Shown: positions 51,740 to 59,822 of the stretch, one piece after another
How positions within the stretch are numbered: position 1 is the first letter of the stretch
Layout: each line of letters begins with the position of its first letter
Source of the DNA: Sodaliphilus pleomorphus
GTDB taxonomy: Bacteria > Bacteroidota > Bacteroidia > Bacteroidales > Muribaculaceae
Length of the DNA: 64,000 nt
Reading direction: 5' to 3'
Assembly (NCBI RefSeq): GCF_009676955.1
Contig: NZ_CP045696.1
Span: 1,681,001-1,745,000 of the forward strand
Made by a program: the position numbers and the translations under genes
The notes under the pieces: generated by a model
What the model was told of the DNA's origin: nothing
Databases searched by the model: none
What the model saw: only the letters and a program-made list of their open reading frames with translations

Positions 51740-52192
51740 TTATTGATTTACTGGAGTTACGGTGAGGATGATGCTGTCGCGGCCCACGACCTTGACCTTG
51801 GCACCCACGGGGATGTCGGTCGTTGCGGCCGACACTGCTTTCCAGTCGTCGCCGTCGATTTTCACACGGCCGTGATCGCCAGCCACGATAGTCTGGCTCA
51901 CGGTGCCGGTGCGTCCCATCAGGGCATCGGCATTGCTGGGTCGGTCACTGTCCTTCTTGTGAAAGTACTTGAGCATCACGGGCCTCACAAAGAGCAGACA
52001 CAGCACCGTGCCCAGCATCCACACCACCAGTTGGCCCACAAAGCCCGTGAAGGGCGTTGCAACCAGTGCAGCGAGGGCGCCGAGCGAGAAGCACATGATG
52101 AAGAAGTCGCCGCTGGTGAGCTCGAGGATGAGACACAGTAGGCACACGAGCAGCCACAGTTGCCACATGTTGGATTGAAAGTATTCTATCAT
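51740..52192 (-). CDS. NfeD-family membrane protein
   Basis: A 150-residue short-form NfeD protein. Helices at about 10-30 and about 35-75 anchor it, and a C-terminal OB-fold (about 90-148, GRTGTVSQTIVAGDHGRVKIDGDDW and VVGRDSIILTVTPV) faces the cytoplasm. Short NfeD proteins partner with stomatins and are thought to help assemble them. A consensus -7 element TATCTTTG lies on the minus strand at 52219-52226, with an ATTG 20 nt upstream, giving a leader of about 20 nt. Confidence 0.92.
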   Translation of the reverse strand: MIEYFQSNMWQLWLLVCLLCLILELTSGDFFIMCFSLGALAALVATPFTGFVGQLVVWMLGTVLCLLFVRPVMLKYFHKKDSDRPSNADALMGRTGTVSQTIVAGDHGRVKIDGDDWKAVSAATTDIPVGAKVKVVGRDSIILTVTPVNQ

Positions 52193-52218
52193 AGACGGTC
52201 AAATTTTTAGAGTCAATT

Positions 52219-52226
52219 CAAAGATA
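52219..52226 (-). promoter_or_regulatory. -7 element for the NfeD-stomatin operon
   Basis: TATCTTTG on the minus strand; ATTG precedes it by 20 nt, one base off the -33 consensus. Confidence 0.55.
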
Positions 52227-52368
52227 AGATAAATTTATGTCATTTACAATATATTCTTGCAAAACTCATGCCAACTTTGTGCTAAAAAAAAGCATGGCGC
52301 CGCCCCTATGGCTGCGATGTGAGCCTGCCAGGAGCGGCGCCAGCGATGGGGTGAAGCGAGTGCGCGGG

Positions 52369-54042
52369 CTATTTAACGATCATTTTTTTCTCGCCGTTGA
52401 TGATGTAGAAGCCGGGCTGCAAGTCGACGGTCGACGAGTAGCGGCGGCCTGTGAGGTCGTAGATGCCGCTTGGCTTGGTGGCCTTGTGGGTCGTGACGCT
52501 TGTGACGGCCGTGTTAGGCATTTGCCACCAGGCGATGTCGCTGGCTTTCTCGTTGCTGCCATCGTTGTAGACCAGCTGCACGCCCATGCGGGAGAAGCCG
52601 TTCTGCTGGATGTAGGTGAAATGCATGTTCTCGCTCACTTTAAACCAATCGTTGTCGATAAAGTTGATGGGTATCTCGGTGAGATCTTGCGATAGGGTGG
52701 GGTAGGCTGCGCTGGTGAAGGTGAACAGCGTGCTGTCGAGGTATATCCTGAAGTACAGGTGATTGGGATCGAGTATCGTGCTGTCTTCGGCAAATGGGCT
52801 CACGGTGAAGGCGAGGCTGTAGTCGCCCTCTTGCTGCCAGAAGTCGCCCACGTTGACGATGACGGGGGTGTGGGGTGTGGCGGCCTTGGCGGTGAATGGC
52901 GACATGACGGGCTCGATGAGCCTTGTGTCGGTCGACAGGAATTGCCCGAGGTTGGTGTTGATGACCAGCACGCGTGGTGTAGAGAGCTGGCGGGTAGCGT
53001 CATTATAGTCGAGAGAGAGTTCGCCGCCCAACTTGTAGGAGGTGTAGTTGCCCCACGGGCTTGAGGCCACTGTGGTGTCGGCTGCCATGATGTAGTAGAG
53101 GTAGGCATGTTTCACGGCCATGACCTGGCCGTAGGGGAAGGTGACGGTTTTCTTGTCGGGTGCAATGTTGCCCACCACCCAGGTGTCGGCAGGCAGGCTG
53201 CTGCTTAAGCCCGAGATGTAGAGCTGGTTGCCGCTTGTGCCCACGTTCACCCAGTTCACGTCTTTGGTGTTCACGCCGTCGCTGTAGGGGCGTGTGCTCA
53301 CCACGCTGTAGCGCTCGGTAGTGAGGCCGGCGGGCGGCGTGACGATAGTTACGTCTTTGGGCCGCATCACTGTATTTACGTCGGTGAAGTTTGCCCATTT
53401 CCCATTGCTGTCGCCTCCGGCATAGAAGGCTGCAAGGCCCTCGCCTGGCGTTGCGGCATTGTCGAGCACGATGGCGGTGTCGGTCACTGTGTAGGTGATG
53501 GGTTTGCCGTCGGGCACGTAGGTGTAGGTAGTGTCGGTGCCGTTTACCACCATGTTGAGCTTGGCATGCTTGAGCTGCATGTAGCTTTGCGCATATTGGT
53601 CGTAGGCGATGTACTGGTCGGGGTCGATGGTGAGCTTCTTGCCGTCGGTGCTTAATGTGCCTTTCACCCAGTTGTCGTTGTTGACCATGGTGAGTATGTT
53701 TCTCAGCCACACCTTGCCGTTGCTGCCTGTGACCATTTCGGCCACAAAGCTGCTCTGGTCCATGGCATAGAGACCGTCCCAGTCGCTGTAGACGGCACTG
53801 CCGGTGCGGCTGTAGATCTTGTAGTTGCCCGCCGGCTGCTCGCTGATGATGCTGGTATCGGCACCGGCCTTGTAGCTGGCAAAGCGTTGCACTTGCTGCT
53901 TGCTTGCGATTTTGAATGGAAGTTTCACCGACTGCTTGAGCAGTTGCTCACGAGTGTCGGCCTGGGCTATCTCGGTTTGTGCTGTTGCCGTGACGCCACT
54001 TGCTGCGAGTGCAGCCAATAGAAAAAAGTAATAATGCTTCAT
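52369..54042 (-). CDS. secreted protein of unknown function with T9SS sorting domain
   Basis: A 557-residue exported protein (signal peptide ending GVTATAQ at about 22). It has no domain I can name. The body is beta-rich, with repeated clusters such as YMQLKHAKLNMVVNGTDTTYTYVPDGKP and VMAVKHAYLYYIMAADTTV, hinting at an internal duplication. The last 45 residues carry SGIYDLTGRRYSSTVDLQPGFYIINGEKKMIVK-like features (here only the Y-D-L-x-G-R and PGFYIINGEKKMIVK parts are cited), a typical type-A sorting signal. A -7 element TAACTTTG is on the minus strand at 54152-54159. Probably surface-attached; the partner is unknown. Confidence 0.78.
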   Translation of the reverse strand: MKHYYFFLLAALAASGVTATAQTEIAQADTREQLLKQSVKLPFKIASKQQVQRFASYKAGADTSIISEQPAGNYKIYSRTGSAVYSDWDGLYAMDQSSFVAEMVTGSNGKVWLRNILTMVNNDNWVKGTLSTDGKKLTIDPDQYIAYDQYAQSYMQLKHAKLNMVVNGTDTTYTYVPDGKPITYTVTDTAIVLDNAATPGEGLAAFYAGGDSNGKWANFTDVNTVMRPKDVTIVTPPAGLTTERYSVVSTRPYSDGVNTKDVNWVNVGTSGNQLYISGLSSSLPADTWVVGNIAPDKKTVTFPYGQVMAVKHAYLYYIMAADTTVASSPWGNYTSYKLGGELSLDYNDATRQLSTPRVLVINTNLGQFLSTDTRLIEPVMSPFTAKAATPHTPVIVNVGDFWQQEGDYSLAFTVSPFAEDSTILDPNHLYFRIYLDSTLFTFTSAAYPTLSQDLTEIPINFIDNDWFKVSENMHFTYIQQNGFSRMGVQLVYNDGSNEKASDIAWWQMPNTAVTSVTTHKATKPSGIYDLTGRRYSSTVDLQPGFYIINGEKKMIVK

Positions 54043-54447
54043 GTGTTAAATATGATTAAAGATTGTGTCGATGTGTTGCGTGTTGTTGTGAACTTACCTG
54101 ATTGTGATTGCAGATTTTAATAAAAATGATAGTCATAATTATTTTCGGGTGCAAAGTTATGATATTTTTCTATGATTTGTCACGATATGCTCTATTTTTC
54201 TTTTATTTTATTATTTTGGTGCTGGGTGTGCCTCGAGGCTTGATTTTCTTTTGTAAGGACACAGGCGGTTTTCAAATTTTCGATTCTCGCGGGGTTGACA
54301 GTCGCAAGTTGTTGGTAATGAGGATTTAAGTGAAATTTTGATTTTCCCAGAAAAATTGCCGTGCCCGGCTTCGGCATTTTTAAACTTTCAAATTAAGGTT
54401 TTGTGAGCGAAATCGACTAACTTTGTGGTTGCTAAAAAGCTGAGGCA
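54043..54447. other. divergent intergenic region before ybeY
   Basis: AT-rich gap of 405 bp. It holds the minus-strand -7 element (54152-54159) for the 557-aa gene, a weak stem TGCCG/CGGCA followed by TTTTT near 54357-54380, and the ybeY -7 element TAACTTTG (54418-54425). A hydrophobic frame at about 54126-54329 lacks a usable start and looks like an artefact of AT-rich DNA. Confidence 0.5.
54418..54425 (+). promoter_or_regulatory. -7 element for the ybeY operon
   Basis: TAACTTTG matches the consensus; the nearest TTTTG (54399-54403) is only 14 nt upstream. The leader to the ATG at 54448 is about 20 nt. Confidence 0.5.
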
Positions 54448-54879
54448 ATGATTGAGGTGAATTACATAGCTCAGAATGTAGAGATGCCTGTTTTCAACCG
54501 CCAGGCCGTGAGTGAATGGTTGGAGCAGGTTGCTGCCCATCACGGCAAGAGGGTGGGGCGCTTGACTTATGTGTTCTGCGACGATGACTACATCCTGGCC
54601 ACCAACAAGCAATACTTGGGTCACGACTACTATACCGACATCATCACCTTCGACTACAGCAACAGCCACCGCATAAGCGGCGACATGGTGATTTCGCTCG
54701 ACACCGTGCGCAGCAATGCCTCTCAATATGCTCCCGACTATGGCCACGAGCTCATGCGCGTGATTGTGCATGGCGTGCTGCACCTGTGCGGCATCAACGA
54801 CAAGGGCCCTGGTGAGCGCGAAATCATGGAACGCCATGAAAATGAGGCACTTGCAATTCTTCCTGCTAACGTTTTTTGA
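54448..54879 (+). CDS. ybeY: endoribonuclease / rRNA maturation factor YbeY
   Basis: A 143-residue metal-dependent RNase that helps process the 3' end of 16S rRNA and takes part in ribosome quality control in the cytoplasm. The three-His zinc site is visible in HGVLHLCGINDKGPGE (about 111-126); the last His of the usual HGxLHLxGyDH is replaced by Asn-Asp, a variant often seen in Bacteroidetes YbeY. YYTDIITFDY (about 63-72) is the other family block. The stop is 6 bp before mnmG, so the two are co-transcribed. Confidence 0.93.
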   Translation: MIEVNYIAQNVEMPVFNRQAVSEWLEQVAAHHGKRVGRLTYVFCDDDYILATNKQYLGHDYYTDIITFDYSNSHRISGDMVISLDTVRSNASQYAPDYGHELMRVIVHGVLHLCGINDKGPGEREIMERHENEALAILPANVF

Positions 54880-54885
54880 TACATA

Positions 54886-56763
54886 ATGATCTACGATTTC
54901 GATGTGATAGTGATTGGTGCCGGCCATGCTGGCTGCGAGGCCGCATGTGCCGCAGCCAACTTGGGCTCGACGACCTTGCTCATAACTATCGATATGAACA
55001 AAATTGCCCAGATGAGTTGCAATCCCGCCGTGGGTGGCATTGCCAAGGGGCAGATTGTGAGGGAGATAGATGCACTTGGCGGGCAAATGGGCATCGTTAC
55101 CGACCGCTCGAGCCTGCAATTTCGCATGCTCAACCGGTCGAAGGGCCCAGCCATGTGGAGTCCGCGCGCCCAGGCCGACCGCATGCGCTTTATCATGAAC
55201 TGGCGCCACACGATTGAGAACACCCCCAACCTGTACATGTGGCAGGACAGTGCCGTGAAACTCGACATTGCCAACGGCGAGGTGCACGGCGTGACCACGG
55301 CCCTTGGGGTCGACTTCACCGCCAAGGCTGTTGTACTCACCGCCGGCACCTTCCTCAACGGGCTCATGCATGTGGGCCCGGTAAAAATGCAGGGTGGGAG
55401 AGTGGCCGAGCCGGCGTCGCACGGCATCACCGAGCAGCTGCGTGCGCTGGGCTTTGCCACCAGCCGCATGAAGACGGGCACCCCTGTGCGTCTCGACGCC
55501 CGCACCATCGATTTCTCGCAGGCTACGGTGCAAGAGGGCGACCACGACTTTCATCACTTCTCGTTCCTGCCCACTGTGCACAGCGAGCTGCGCCAGCGGC
55601 CGTGCTACATCGTGTGGACCAACCGTCAGGTGCACGACGTGTTGCGCGCCGGCCTGCCCGAGTCGCCCTTGTTCAACGGCCAGATTCAGTCGGTAGGTCC
55701 CCGTTACTGCCCCAGCATCGAGACCAAGCTGGTCACCTTCCCCGACAAGGATGCCCACCAGCTCTTTATCGAACCCGAGGGCGAGAGCACCAATGAAATG
55801 TATCTCAACGGCTTCTCGTCGTCGATGCCGTGGCGCATCCAGCTCGACGCATTGGGCAAGATACCTGCCCTTGCACACGTGCAGGCCTACCGCCCAGGCT
55901 ATGCCATCGAGTACGACTACTTCGACCCCACGCAACTCAAGCACAACCTTGAGACCAAGCTGGTGAAGAATCTCTTCTTTGCCGGGCAGGTGAATGGCAC
56001 CACGGGCTATGAGGAAGCAGCCGGGCAGGGCCTTGTGGCCGGCATCAATGCCCACCAGAATGCCGTGGGTGCAGCCCCCTTTGTACTGGCCCGCGACGAG
56101 GCCTACATAGGTGTGCTCATCGACGACCTTGTGACCAAGGGTGTCGACGAGCCCTACCGCATGTTTACCAGCCGTGCCGAGCACCGCATATTGCTGCGGC
56201 AGGACGATGCCGACTTGCGCCTCACGCCACGCAGCTATGCCCTGGGGCTCGCCTCGCGCGAGCGCTACTTGCTCATGCAGTCGAAGTGGCGCCAGGTCGA
56301 CAGCCTTGTCGACTTTGCCCGCGACTACAGCGTGAAGGCCTCTCTCGTCAATCCCAGTCTTGAGGCCCGTGGGCTGCAACCCTTGCGCCAAGGCACCAAA
56401 CTCTACGAACTGATACTGCGCCCGCAACTCGGCATCAACCTGCTTGCCACTATGATTCCTGAGTTGCAAACACGCCTCGACGCGCTTGAGGATACCCGTC
56501 TTGAGGAAATTGTGGAGGCTGCCGAAATCAGAATTAAGTATCATGGCTACATTGAGCGTGAGCAACTCATCGCTCAGAAGATAGGCCGCCTCGAGCATGT
56601 GAAGATTAAGGGAAAATTTGATTACTCCTCGCTGCACGCCCTCTCGACCGAGGCTCGCCAGAAGCTGGAGCGCATCGACCCCGAGACCGTGGGACAGGCC
56701 AGCCGCATCCCTGGCATTTCGCCGAGCGACATCAATATATTGCTTTTACTGTTAGGAAGATAG
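54886..56763 (+). CDS. mnmG: tRNA uridine-5-carboxymethylaminomethyl modification enzyme MnmG (GidA)
   Basis: A 625-residue FAD enzyme which, with MnmE, installs the cmnm5 group on U34 of several tRNAs. The FAD-binding Rossmann motif is VIVIGAGHAGCEAA (about 6-19). Family blocks include MSCNPAVGGIAKGQ (with the catalytic Cys), MKTGTPVRLD, GQVNGTTGYEEAAGQG (about 366-381) and MFTSRAEHRILLRQDDADLRLT. The C-terminal helical domain that contacts MnmE/tRNA is complete (SRIPGISPSDINILLLLL). The length is standard. The gene is frequently near the replication origin, which agrees with the parS site 8 bp after its stop. Confidence 0.97.
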   Translation: MIYDFDVIVIGAGHAGCEAACAAANLGSTTLLITIDMNKIAQMSCNPAVGGIAKGQIVREIDALGGQMGIVTDRSSLQFRMLNRSKGPAMWSPRAQADRMRFIMNWRHTIENTPNLYMWQDSAVKLDIANGEVHGVTTALGVDFTAKAVVLTAGTFLNGLMHVGPVKMQGGRVAEPASHGITEQLRALGFATSRMKTGTPVRLDARTIDFSQATVQEGDHDFHHFSFLPTVHSELRQRPCYIVWTNRQVHDVLRAGLPESPLFNGQIQSVGPRYCPSIETKLVTFPDKDAHQLFIEPEGESTNEMYLNGFSSSMPWRIQLDALGKIPALAHVQAYRPGYAIEYDYFDPTQLKHNLETKLVKNLFFAGQVNGTTGYEEAAGQGLVAGINAHQNAVGAAPFVLARDEAYIGVLIDDLVTKGVDEPYRMFTSRAEHRILLRQDDADLRLTPRSYALGLASRERYLLMQSKWRQVDSLVDFARDYSVKASLVNPSLEARGLQPLRQGTKLYELILRPQLGINLLATMIPELQTRLDALEDTRLEEIVEAAEIRIKYHGYIEREQLIAQKIGRLEHVKIKGKFDYSSLHALSTEARQKLERIDPETVGQASRIPGISPSDINILLLLLGR

Positions 56764-56771
56764 AAGCATGT

Positions 56772-56787
56772 TGTTTCACGTGGAACA
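56772..56787. promoter_or_regulatory. parS: parS chromosome-partition site (ParB-binding)
   Basis: TGTTTCACGTGGAACA is the exact reverse complement of the well-known Bacillus parS TGTTCCACGTGAAACA, and one base from the perfect palindrome. ParB spreads from such sites and recruits SMC, with ParA moving the origin region. It lies 8 bp after mnmG and about 128 bp before apt, outside any gene. Confidence 0.85.
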
Positions 56788-56914
56788 AATCCTTATTGTG
56801 CAACAATAGGTGGCAGCGGCCGCCGCCAGCCTGCTTGCAGGGCCGATGGGGCAGGGGTGCTGCCAGCCGCCACATAACATAGGAAACAAAACCAAACTTA
56901 AAACTCGAAATATA

Positions 56915-57451
56915 ATGAACAAAGAAGAAATTGAAAAAGTGAAGGCCGTTGTGCGCAATGTGCCCGATTTTCCAGAACCTGGAATACAATTCAAAGACTT
57001 GACCACGCTGTTTAAGAATCCTGCCGCCCTGGGCATCGTGCGCCAGGCCATGGTCGACCTGTATCGCGACAAGGGCGTGACCAAGGTTGTGGGCATCGAG
57101 GCTCGCGGCTTCATAGGCGGCGCCATTCTGGCAGCCGACCTCGACGCCGGCTTTGTGCCGCTGCGCAAACCTGGCAAACTGCCTGCCGAGACCATCAAGA
57201 AATCCTATGCCAAGGAGTATGGCACCGACACTATCGAGATACACCGCGACGCCATCACCCCCGACGATGTTGTGGTCTTGCACGACGACCTGCTGGCCAC
57301 GGGCGGCACCATGATGGCCGCCTACGAGCTCGTGAAGGCGATGAACCCCAAGAAGATTTATCTCAATTTTATATGCGGCCTCACCGCCTTGCACGGCCGC
57401 GACGTGTTTCCCAAGGATGTGGAGGTGACCACACTCTTCGACTTCGACTGA
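56915..57451 (+). CDS. apt: adenine phosphoribosyltransferase
   Basis: A 178-residue cytoplasmic enzyme converting adenine and PRPP to AMP (purine salvage). The PRPP-binding motif VVVLHDDLLATGGTMMAA is at about 111-128, with the two adjacent Asp residues that bind ribose. VRNVPDFPEPGIQFKDLTTL near 10-29 and GIEARGFIGGAI near 58-69 are classic Apt blocks. The start ATG 56915 (MNKEEIEKV) is preferred; the frame extending upstream runs through GC-rich non-coding DNA past the parS site. The gap to uvrC is 38 bp. Confidence 0.95.
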   Translation: MNKEEIEKVKAVVRNVPDFPEPGIQFKDLTTLFKNPAALGIVRQAMVDLYRDKGVTKVVGIEARGFIGGAILAADLDAGFVPLRKPGKLPAETIKKSYAKEYGTDTIEIHRDAITPDDVVVLHDDLLATGGTMMAAYELVKAMNPKKIYLNFICGLTALHGRDVFPKDVEVTTLFDFD

Positions 57452-57489
57452 CGGAGGAGGGGAGAGAACACGACAAGCAGCTACGACTC

Positions 57490-59316
57490 ATGATAGAATT
57501 GCGTCCTGAACTCAAGGCTAAGTTGCAGAACCTGCCGTCAAGCCCTGGCGTGTATCGCTATCTCGACAAGACGGGCAAGGTGATCTATGTGGGCAAGGCC
57601 AAAAACCTGCACCGGCGCGTGAACTCCTATTTCAACCGCGTGCACCCGGTGCGGCGCACCAACATGCTCGTGCACCACATATGGGACCTCGTGACCGTTG
57701 TGGTCAACACCGAGGAGGAGGCCCTCGACCTGGAAAACAGCCTCATCAAGCAGTATCAGCCCCACTACAACGTGCTGCTCAAGGACGACAAGAGCTACCC
57801 GTGGATATGTGTCACCAAGGAGCCCTATCCGCGGGTGTACATGTCGCGCGAGAAGCCCAACCGTGCAGCCCGCTTCTACGGGCCTTATCCCAAGGTTGAG
57901 GTGGCGCGCGCCCTGATAGGCACCATAAGAGAAATTTTCCCGATTCGTTCGTGTCGTTACAACCTGACGCCCGAGTCGATACAATCGGGCAAATTCCGTC
58001 TGTGTCTCAAGTATCATCTCAAGAGTTGCCCAGGGTGTTGCAAGGGCTATATTTCGGTAGAGGACTACGGCAAATACATCGATGAAATCAAGCAAATATT
58101 GAATGGCGACACCAAGCAGGTGAGCGACTACCTGATGGGCGAAATGCAGCGGTTGTCGCGTGAACTGAAATTTGAAGAGGCCAACGAGCTCAAACGCCGT
58201 TACCTGCTCATCGAGAAATATCGTGCAAAGTCGGTGATTGTGAACCCCTCGATACACAACATCGATGTGTTCACGATATTGCGCGACGACACGGCGGCCT
58301 ATGTCAACTTCATCTATGTGCGCAACGGCAGTGTGGTGCAGTGTCTCACCCTGGAGTACAAGCTGGTCGATGCCGACAGCGACGAGACCGACGCCGAGCT
58401 CATGTCGACGGCCATGCGCGAGATACACGAGCGGTTCAAGGACCGCTACGACAAGGAGCGCGTGCGCGAGACACTGGTCAATGTCGTCCCCGAGTATCCG
58501 CTCGAGGGCACCGACTATATCGTGCCCCAGCGCGGCGACAAGAAGAAACTGCTCGACATCTCGCTCAAAAATGCCGAGCAATACCGCGTCGACAAGTACA
58601 AGCTCATGGAGAAGCTCAACCCCGAGCAGCGCGTGACGCGCACGCTCACGCGCATGCAGCGTGACTTGCACCTGACCGAGCTGCCGCGCCACATCGAGTG
58701 CTTCGACAATTCCAACATAGGCGGCACCAGTGCGGTGGCCTCGTGCGTGGTGTTTCGCGACGCCAAGCCCGCCAAGCGGGAGTATCGCAGCTTCAACATC
58801 AAGACCGTTGAGGGCCCCGACGACTATGCCTCGATGCGCGAGGTGCTCACGCGCCGCTACAGCCGCTTGCTCGACGAGGGGCAGGAGTTGCCCCAGCTCG
58901 TGGTGCTCGACGGCGGCAAGGGCCAGCTCAGCGCCGCTGTGCAGGTGCTCGACGAGTTGGGCCTGCGCGGCCGCATTGCAGCCATAGGCATTGCCAAGCG
59001 CATGAACGAGATCTTCTTTCCGGGCGACAGCGTGCCGCTCTATATCGACCTCAACGGCGAAACGATAAAGGTGATACAGCACTTGCGCGACGAGGCTCAC
59101 CGCTTTGGTATCGCGCATCATCGCAACAAGCGCAGCAAGTCGCAGATACATAGCGAGCTCGACGATATTGCGGGCATTGGGCCGAAGTCAAAGACGCTGT
59201 TGCTCAAGCACTTCAAGTCGCTCAAACGACTGCGCGAGGCCACGGTCGAGGAGGTTGCAGCCGTGGTGGGCGCCAAGCGGGCCCAGGCCTTGAAGCAGGC
59301 CTTGCAGTCCAAGTGA
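57490..59316 (+). CDS. uvrC: excinuclease ABC subunit C
   Basis: A 608-residue dual-incision nuclease of nucleotide-excision repair. The N-terminal GIY-YIG nuclease (PGVYRYLDKTGKVIYVGKAKN, about 19-39) makes the 3' cut. The UVR motif that binds UvrB is near 215-250 (LKFEEANELKRRYLL). The RNase-H-like domain for the 5' cut begins near FDNSNIGGTSAVASCVVF with its Asp residues, and LVVLDGGKGQLSAAVQVL is the diagnostic block. Two helix-hairpin-helix motifs finish the protein (DDIAGIGPKSKTLLLKHF; EEVAAVVGAKRAQALKQA). ATG 57490 is chosen from homology; no Shine-Dalgarno is needed in this group. Confidence 0.96.
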   Translation: MIELRPELKAKLQNLPSSPGVYRYLDKTGKVIYVGKAKNLHRRVNSYFNRVHPVRRTNMLVHHIWDLVTVVVNTEEEALDLENSLIKQYQPHYNVLLKDDKSYPWICVTKEPYPRVYMSREKPNRAARFYGPYPKVEVARALIGTIREIFPIRSCRYNLTPESIQSGKFRLCLKYHLKSCPGCCKGYISVEDYGKYIDEIKQILNGDTKQVSDYLMGEMQRLSRELKFEEANELKRRYLLIEKYRAKSVIVNPSIHNIDVFTILRDDTAAYVNFIYVRNGSVVQCLTLEYKLVDADSDETDAELMSTAMREIHERFKDRYDKERVRETLVNVVPEYPLEGTDYIVPQRGDKKKLLDISLKNAEQYRVDKYKLMEKLNPEQRVTRTLTRMQRDLHLTELPRHIECFDNSNIGGTSAVASCVVFRDAKPAKREYRSFNIKTVEGPDDYASMREVLTRRYSRLLDEGQELPQLVVLDGGKGQLSAAVQVLDELGLRGRIAAIGIAKRMNEIFFPGDSVPLYIDLNGETIKVIQHLRDEAHRFGIAHHRNKRSKSQIHSELDDIAGIGPKSKTLLLKHFKSLKRLREATVEEVAAVVGAKRAQALKQALQSK

Positions 59317-59350
59317 TGCAACCCACATGTGACAAAAAAAACAAGAACCG

Positions 59351-59803
59351 ATGAGAATAGTGATACAACGAGTGAAGCGTGCCTCGGTAGAGATATCGGG
59401 GGCGCTGTACAGCGCCATAGGCCCAGGCCTGATGGTGCTGGTGGGGGTGCGCGAGGGCGACACGGCCGCCGATGCCGAGTGGCTTGCCCAGAAGACGGTG
59501 AACATGCGCATCTTCGACGACGACAAGGGCGTGATGAATCGCAACGTGCTTCAGGCTGGAGGGCAGGTGCTGGCCGTGAGCCAGTTCACGCTCAATGCCT
59601 CCACGCGCAAGGGCAACCGCCCCAGCTATATCCACGCCGCCGGCCATGAGCTGGCGATACCCCTCTATGAGCACTATTGCGCTGTGCTGGAGCAGCTGCT
59701 GGGCAGCAAGGTGATGACGGGCCGCTTTGGGGCCGACATGCAGGTAGCGCTCGTCAACGACGGCCCTGTGACCATCATTGTCGACTCGGTGCTCAAGGAG
59801 TAG
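59351..59803 (+). CDS. dtd: D-aminoacyl-tRNA deacylase
   Basis: A 150-residue homodimeric proofreading enzyme that removes D-amino acids from tRNA. The signature blocks are AVSQFTLNAST (about 76-86, standing for SQFTL) and GRFGADMQVALVNDGPVTIIVDS (about 122-144), where the Gly-Pro near residue 138 is the cross-subunit Gly-cisPro chirality filter. It starts MRIVIQRVKRASVEI, typical for DTD1. It lies 34 bp after uvrC and ends the ybeY-mnmG-apt-uvrC-dtd run. It is convergent with the histidine kinase gene (19-bp gap). Confidence 0.96.
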   Translation: MRIVIQRVKRASVEISGALYSAIGPGLMVLVGVREGDTAADAEWLAQKTVNMRIFDDDKGVMNRNVLQAGGQVLAVSQFTLNASTRKGNRPSYIHAAGHELAIPLYEHYCAVLEQLLGSKVMTGRFGADMQVALVNDGPVTIIVDSVLKE

Positions 59804-59822
59804 CGGGGGGCGGCCTGGCGGG

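Noticed and set aside
54108..54329. A hydrophobic 73-codon frame upstream of ybeY
   Set aside because: It begins with TTG in AT-rich DNA, overlaps a minus-strand promoter element, and has no family features.
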